In this document: positions 61,001 to 64,000 of the stretch, piece after piece
Numbering within the stretch: the stretch's first letter is position 1
Layout: every line of letters begins with the position of its first letter
Assembly: GCA_016789455.1 (NCBI GenBank)
Contig: JAEUQU010000002.1
Coordinates: 1,223,938-1,287,937 of the forward strand
DNA length: 64,000 nt
Reading direction: 5' to 3'
From: Candidatus Saccharibacteria bacterium
GTDB lineage: Bacteria; Patescibacteriota; Saccharimonadia; Saccharimonadales; Saccharimonadaceae
The notes under the pieces: model-generated
The model's database searches: none
What the model was told of the DNA's origin: nothing
The model's input: only the letters and a program-made list of their open reading frames with translations
Translations under genes and position numbers: made by a program

Positions 61001-64000
61001 GCCTGGCTCTCGCCAAAAGCCCACGTACTGTCTGACGGCTGGAACCTCAGCGCTGACCCCGACGGCGACCTGGGCTACGACCGTATGCGCGTCAACTCCA
61101 ACAACGCCGTCCTGACTGACTCGACCGGACAGACGCATGAATACACCTGGAAAGATGGCGGCTACAAGCCACCGGTCAACGAGGACGGCCACCTGGCCCG
61201 CAACGGCGACGGCACGCACACGCTGATTGACGATGATGGCCGCACCTACATCTTTAATGTTGATGGCACCTTGCGATCTTCGACAACCATGCTTGATGAC
61301 CGTAAACCTGCAGCCGTGCGCTACGAGTACGCCAGCGTCAGCAGCGGCCCGGCCCGCCTGATCAAGATCGTCGACGGCGTGACTGATCAGCGCTACGCCA
61401 CCCTGCACTACAGCGGCGACACCCAATGTAACGCCACTACGCCATGGGGCTTTGATGGCCAGGCGCCCGCTAACATGCTCTGTGCCGTCAAGACCTCCGA
61501 CGGTGACCTGACGCGCATCTGGTATGTCCAGGGCCGCGTTGCCCGTCTGGAGAAGCCTGGCGGCGAGATTGAGGACTTCCAGTACGACTCGCTGGGGCGC
61601 ATCATTGCCTTCCGCGATAGCATTGCCAATGACGCCCTGGCTGCTGGTATCCGCACCAATGACCCGAGCGCCAAGACGGAAGTTACCTATGACGCCCTGG
61701 GCCGCGTAGCTACCATTACGCAGCCAGCAGCCGTGGCGAACGGCAACCGCATGGGCCACACCTTCGAGTATCGTGTTGGTTCGACGCTCAAGCACATTAA
61801 CAACGCGCCGGAGCCCAACGGCTTCAGCCAGAAGGTGGATTACGATAGTACCTTCCGTACTACTGCCTCGACTGACGTTTCCAACCTGACCACGACGACG
61901 GAATGGGATCCGATCAAGGACCTGGTACTCTCCAGTACCGACCCGACTGGCTTGAAAGCCACGACCATCTACGACGATTCTGACCGCCCGGTTGATTCAT
62001 ACGGCCCAGCACCTGCCGCCTGGTTTGGCACCGACCGCAAACCACTGACGGCCTACAACTCGCAAGTCCCGCACACCCAGACCGGCTACGACGAAGGCAT
62101 CACCGGCCCGGCCGTCAGCTTCATGGACTACGGCCCTAACAGCAAGACGCTGACCAACGCGCCCAAGCTCAACGCTACCGGCCTTACTAACAACGGCGCC
62201 AACCCGGGTCAGGTGAGCCAGCTGTTCAACCTGACGCCGCCGGTCTCGACGCTGAACAGTGCCAACTGGGGGATGCGCGCCACGGGCAAGATGCGTTTGC
62301 CGCAGACGGGCAACTACCAGATCCGCATTTACTCCGACGACGGCGTGCGGATGTGGATTGATGACAAGCTGGTGATTGACGACTGGAACAACGGCGCGGG
62401 CCGCTATCACACGGCGTATACGCTCAATAACACGGCGAACGCGCTCAAGCGTATCCGCATCGACTACTACCATGTGGGTGCGACTGAAACCGCCGACTTC
62501 TCGTTGCAAATTGCGCCTCCAGGCAGCAATACCTTCAGCAAGGAGGTGGCACAGTACATAACGCCGGCGTACAACCTGACGACGAGCCAGAAGGCCTTTG
62601 ATGCGCAGCTTGGGGATAGTGTCTCGACGACTGAATATGCGAAGCCGGAATATGGCCTGGCGACCAAATCGACACTTGACGCGACTGGTTTGAACTACCA
62701 GACCACCAGCCAGTTTGAGGCGCCGAACAGCGGCTTCCTGCGCCAGACCAGCAAGACGTTACCCGGCGGCACGGTAACGACCTACCAGCACTATGGCGCT
62801 ACCGAGACGGCCGATAACCCATGCACGACGAATGTCGTTGAAACCTTCCGGCAGGCGGGACGCCTGAAGGGCAAGGTGGAGACTGATCCGGATGGCAGTG
62901 GGCCCAAGACGAGCCGCACCAGTCAGACCATCTACAACGAGGGCGGCGATATCGTCGCGACGCGCTTCAACAATGATAACTGGACCTGTACCACGTACGA
63001 CACCCGTGGGCGCGTCACGGTGACCATTGTGCCGGCACGGGGCAGCGCGGCCGGCCGCACTATCACCAACAACTGGGCGCTCAACGGCAACCCGCTGCAT
63101 GTGACGAGTGGTGATGATGAAGGCACTATCCAAACCAACACTGACCTATTGGGCCGCACTACGTACTACAAGGATGTGCAGGCCAATGAAGCAACGTCGA
63201 CTTACGATGCCCTAGGCCGCTTAACGCAGCGCACTGGTACACTCGGCACCGAAACCTTCGTCTACGACGACTACGACAAGCTCATCGAGCAGAAGGTGGA
63301 TAACGTTACGATTGCGGTGCCGCACTACGACAGCTTCGGCCGCCTGAGCAGCGTTGACTATCCAACGGCTGGGCAAATGAAGTTGAATGCCATTGTGCGC
63401 GATGATCTCGGCCGCACCACAGGCCAAAACTACGTGCTTGGCGACGGCACCACCACTGTCAGCGATAGCGTGACCCGCAGTCAATCCGGCCAGATTACCG
63501 GCGGTACCGAACACGGCCAAAGCAAGAGTTACTCGTACGACAAGGCCGGCCGCCTGACCGCTGCAACCATTGGTGCGCATAGCTACACCTATGGCTTTGA
63601 CGCACCTACCAACTGCTGGGGCAGTTACAATCCCAACGCCCACAAAAACTCCAACCGTACCAGCATGAGTCATACGTTCAACGGTACGACCAGTACGACG
63701 ACGTACTGCTACGACTTTGCCGACCGCCTGATTTACAGCGACGACAAAGACCTGGAAGTGCCGGTCTACGATGACCACGGCAACACCACACGCCTTGGCT
63801 CGACCTGGAACGGTGGCACTGATGTGACTGAGTTCTTCTATGACGCTAGTGACCGGAATCAGGAGATACGGCAGAACTGGGGTGAGAAGGCCATCTCCTA
63901 TGACCGCGATGTGCAGAATCGTATAACGATGCGGTGGATGCAGGAGAATGGGGTGAATACGGATGCGCAGTGGTATGGGTTTACGACGCCGGGCGACGCG
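58055..64000 (+). CDS. Giant secreted DNRLRE/PA14/YD-repeat (RHS/WapA-like) protein, 3' end outside window
   Basis: 1,982 codons without a stop up to the window edge. N-terminus basic, then a signal helix (about 33-50, VKRTVLLAMAGLLVFTAAE). Residues about 200-530 carry the DNRLRE-type beta region often preceding RHS cores (AWPGVDVEYETRGESLKENI, WRSILNLPF). A Fn3-like module is at about 540-620. Three PA14 carbohydrate-binding modules start near 689 (GLVGEFW), 840 (GLVGHYY) and 1385 (third one, IYSDDGVRMWIDDKLVIDDW). YD/RHS repeats run from about 1170 to the end (YDSLGRI, YDALGRV, YDTRGRV, YDALGRL, YDSFGRL). Such shells enclose a C-terminal toxin or act as wall adhesins; the tip is not in the window. 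Confidence 0.92.
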   Translation, partial: MRSNLLRRLVSRREKSANYGLPSVKRTKHKLVKRTVLLAMAGLLVFTAAEPNSLLALDVLNLFDKKDSGVIDTSGVAAMEQVEAKQQPATDSDVSGGDLGGILDATPAALDPTQEPEGGELTSERTAFSTTYDNGDGTRRLVVSEEQKNFIDPTDKKFKPIDDKALGDTAYASKKPIEPVTGIVGKDTPKLTDPQAYKIKAGNTAIHFRPFADGTEVKIGGKTLTLKPVGAKNVKPFARTDRNGVQLVTYKNAWPGVDVEYETRGESLKENIIIHKENLTNNFKFTVEGASLLPHPSVEGAFAIEGLDPAHFMFSPLSMLVNKKGITSEKAVSQSFNNGTLTVQMDQAWYAARQAEDFPLVIDPSVTTNIVNNFNDYWSVKSDGYVCGSTTCFPNVGQIDDNGWKSWRSILNLPFTQAHGKTILAANLYLPMTDRAYYWGSTATRDFWVKAAECIGFNCGRAGSAESFGTVGTYGNINVFDTVNWMKNNNLTHEKLYVRGEEGAYESYKALEPNDIQLTVVYTTPPPMATPMAQGPENPSPANNGTVVDVQPTLRVNQLAANDADGQQIRYKFTVSSTGGGGIVAASDWSTASTWTVPDDILQDGSTYYWNVATYDGDVVTSPDWTHSFKVDFRTGKDSTQAYDTVGPASIDLATGNLATSTSTHSMSALGGSLGVSLDYNSPQRSRNGLVGEFWNINPTDPGVIPTTTPAMTGVYGTIDQNWNAGSPAGLQNDGFVARWTGYFTAPSTGTFIFGGDHDDNLRVYVNNQNVYTSTICSGASCFGSGVSLTAGQTVPFRVEYKEGAGNAFVKLKVKGAVTERVVPREWLQTGVRAVAQSTGLVGHYYDDYDNDRLFPSDDSGKFLTRTDKIVSFDWTGTSPIPGGKTDNFLVRWVGYFTAPVAGNYTFGTYTDDGARLWVNNSASPVVDKWVSQPSVMNWATSSITLTAGQSIPIKMEYYEATGAAMAQLKVKGAVPEQTVQSAWLSPKAHVLSDGWNLSADPDGDLGYDRMRVNSNNAVLTDSTGQTHEYTWKDGGYKPPVNEDGHLARNGDGTHTLIDDDGRTYIFNVDGTLRSSTTMLDDRKPAAVRYEYASVSSGPARLIKIVDGVTDQRYATLHYSGDTQCNATTPWGFDGQAPANMLCAVKTSDGDLTRIWYVQGRVARLEKPGGEIEDFQYDSLGRIIAFRDSIANDALAAGIRTNDPSAKTEVTYDALGRVATITQPAAVANGNRMGHTFEYRVGSTLKHINNAPEPNGFSQKVDYDSTFRTTASTDVSNLTTTTEWDPIKDLVLSSTDPTGLKATTIYDDSDRPVDSYGPAPAAWFGTDRKPLTAYNSQVPHTQTGYDEGITGPAVSFMDYGPNSKTLTNAPKLNATGLTNNGANPGQVSQLFNLTPPVSTLNSANWGMRATGKMRLPQTGNYQIRIYSDDGVRMWIDDKLVIDDWNNGAGRYHTAYTLNNTANALKRIRIDYYHVGATETADFSLQIAPPGSNTFSKEVAQYITPAYNLTTSQKAFDAQLGDSVSTTEYAKPEYGLATKSTLDATGLNYQTTSQFEAPNSGFLRQTSKTLPGGTVTTYQHYGATETADNPCTTNVVETFRQAGRLKGKVETDPDGSGPKTSRTSQTIYNEGGDIVATRFNNDNWTCTTYDTRGRVTVTIVPARGSAAGRTITNNWALNGNPLHVTSGDDEGTIQTNTDLLGRTTYYKDVQANEATSTYDALGRLTQRTGTLGTETFVYDDYDKLIEQKVDNVTIAVPHYDSFGRLSSVDYPTAGQMKLNAIVRDDLGRTTGQNYVLGDGTTTVSDSVTRSQSGQITGGTEHGQSKSYSYDKAGRLTAATIGAHSYTYGFDAPTNCWGSYNPNAHKNSNRTSMSHTFNGTTSTTTYCYDFADRLIYSDDKDLEVPVYDDHGNTTRLGSTWNGGTDVTEFFYDASDRNQEIRQNWGEKAISYDRDVQNRITMRWMQENGVNTDAQWYGFTTPGDA

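Overview
The window looks like a chromosomal segment of a Patescibacteria/CPR bacterium, most likely Candidatus Saccharibacteria (TM7); this is an inference from gene content, without a marker-gene search. The signs are many short single-gene transcription units, many tiny proteins, a short archaeal-type aspartyl-tRNA synthetase, a type IV prepilin, a DivIC/FtsB-like protein, sortase-type and giant YD-repeat surface proteins, and no IS element, prophage or CRISPR array. UGA is an ordinary stop (for example at 14121), which excludes the UGA=Gly code of Gracilibacteria/Absconditabacteria. Coding DNA is visibly GC-rich, while promoters are AT-rich.

Layout. 1-9.9 kb: small orphan and membrane proteins, a VOC protein, a Nudix hydrolase, a prepilin fused to a lectin-like domain, TspO, an M28 peptidase and a DUF3140 protein. 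9.9-11.3 kb: a secreted protein with three repeats. 11.9-23.7 kb: two-component genes (three histidine kinases, two response regulators) and a Crp-type regulator around a six-gene operon crtE-crtB-crtI-crtYe-crtYf-crtEb, which matches the corynebacterial C50 carotenoid pathway. 23.9-26.1 kb: microproteins and an LPxTG surface protein, each with a clear promoter and terminator. 26.2-36.5 kb: a glycoside hydrolase-like protein, an AbrB-controlled DHA2 efflux pump, a CPA2 antiporter, a VIT1-like protein, CorA, a structured leader RNA with a 29-aa ORF, a DsbA-like protein and a CBS-domain protein. 36.7-46.7 kb: AspRS, AlkA-like and MutY-like glycosylases, a cutinase-containing surface protein, MscS, Sua5/YrdC and a MurC/Mpl-type ligase. 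46.8-51 kb: an MFS protein, small proteins, a candidate attenuator or small RNA, and trehalase. 51-58 kb: orphan membrane and helical proteins bounded by long GC-rich hairpins, tRNA-Met, DivIC-like protein, initiator tRNA, an RRM protein and exported proteins. 58 kb to the end: the first 1,982 residues of a giant DNRLRE/PA14/YD-repeat surface protein that runs off the window.

How the genes may work together. Several functions fit life attached to an actinobacterial or other walled host: a pilin with a ConA/LamG-like tip, a cutinase-type esterase, trehalase, an RHS/YD protein, and a carotenoid operon of actinobacterial type with its own regulators. This host link is an inference. A genome-wide pattern also stands out: many genes have a -10 box ending 5-10 nt before the start codon and no Shine-Dalgarno, implying leaderless mRNAs, whereas the orphan and exported proteins mostly have Shine-Dalgarno sequences.
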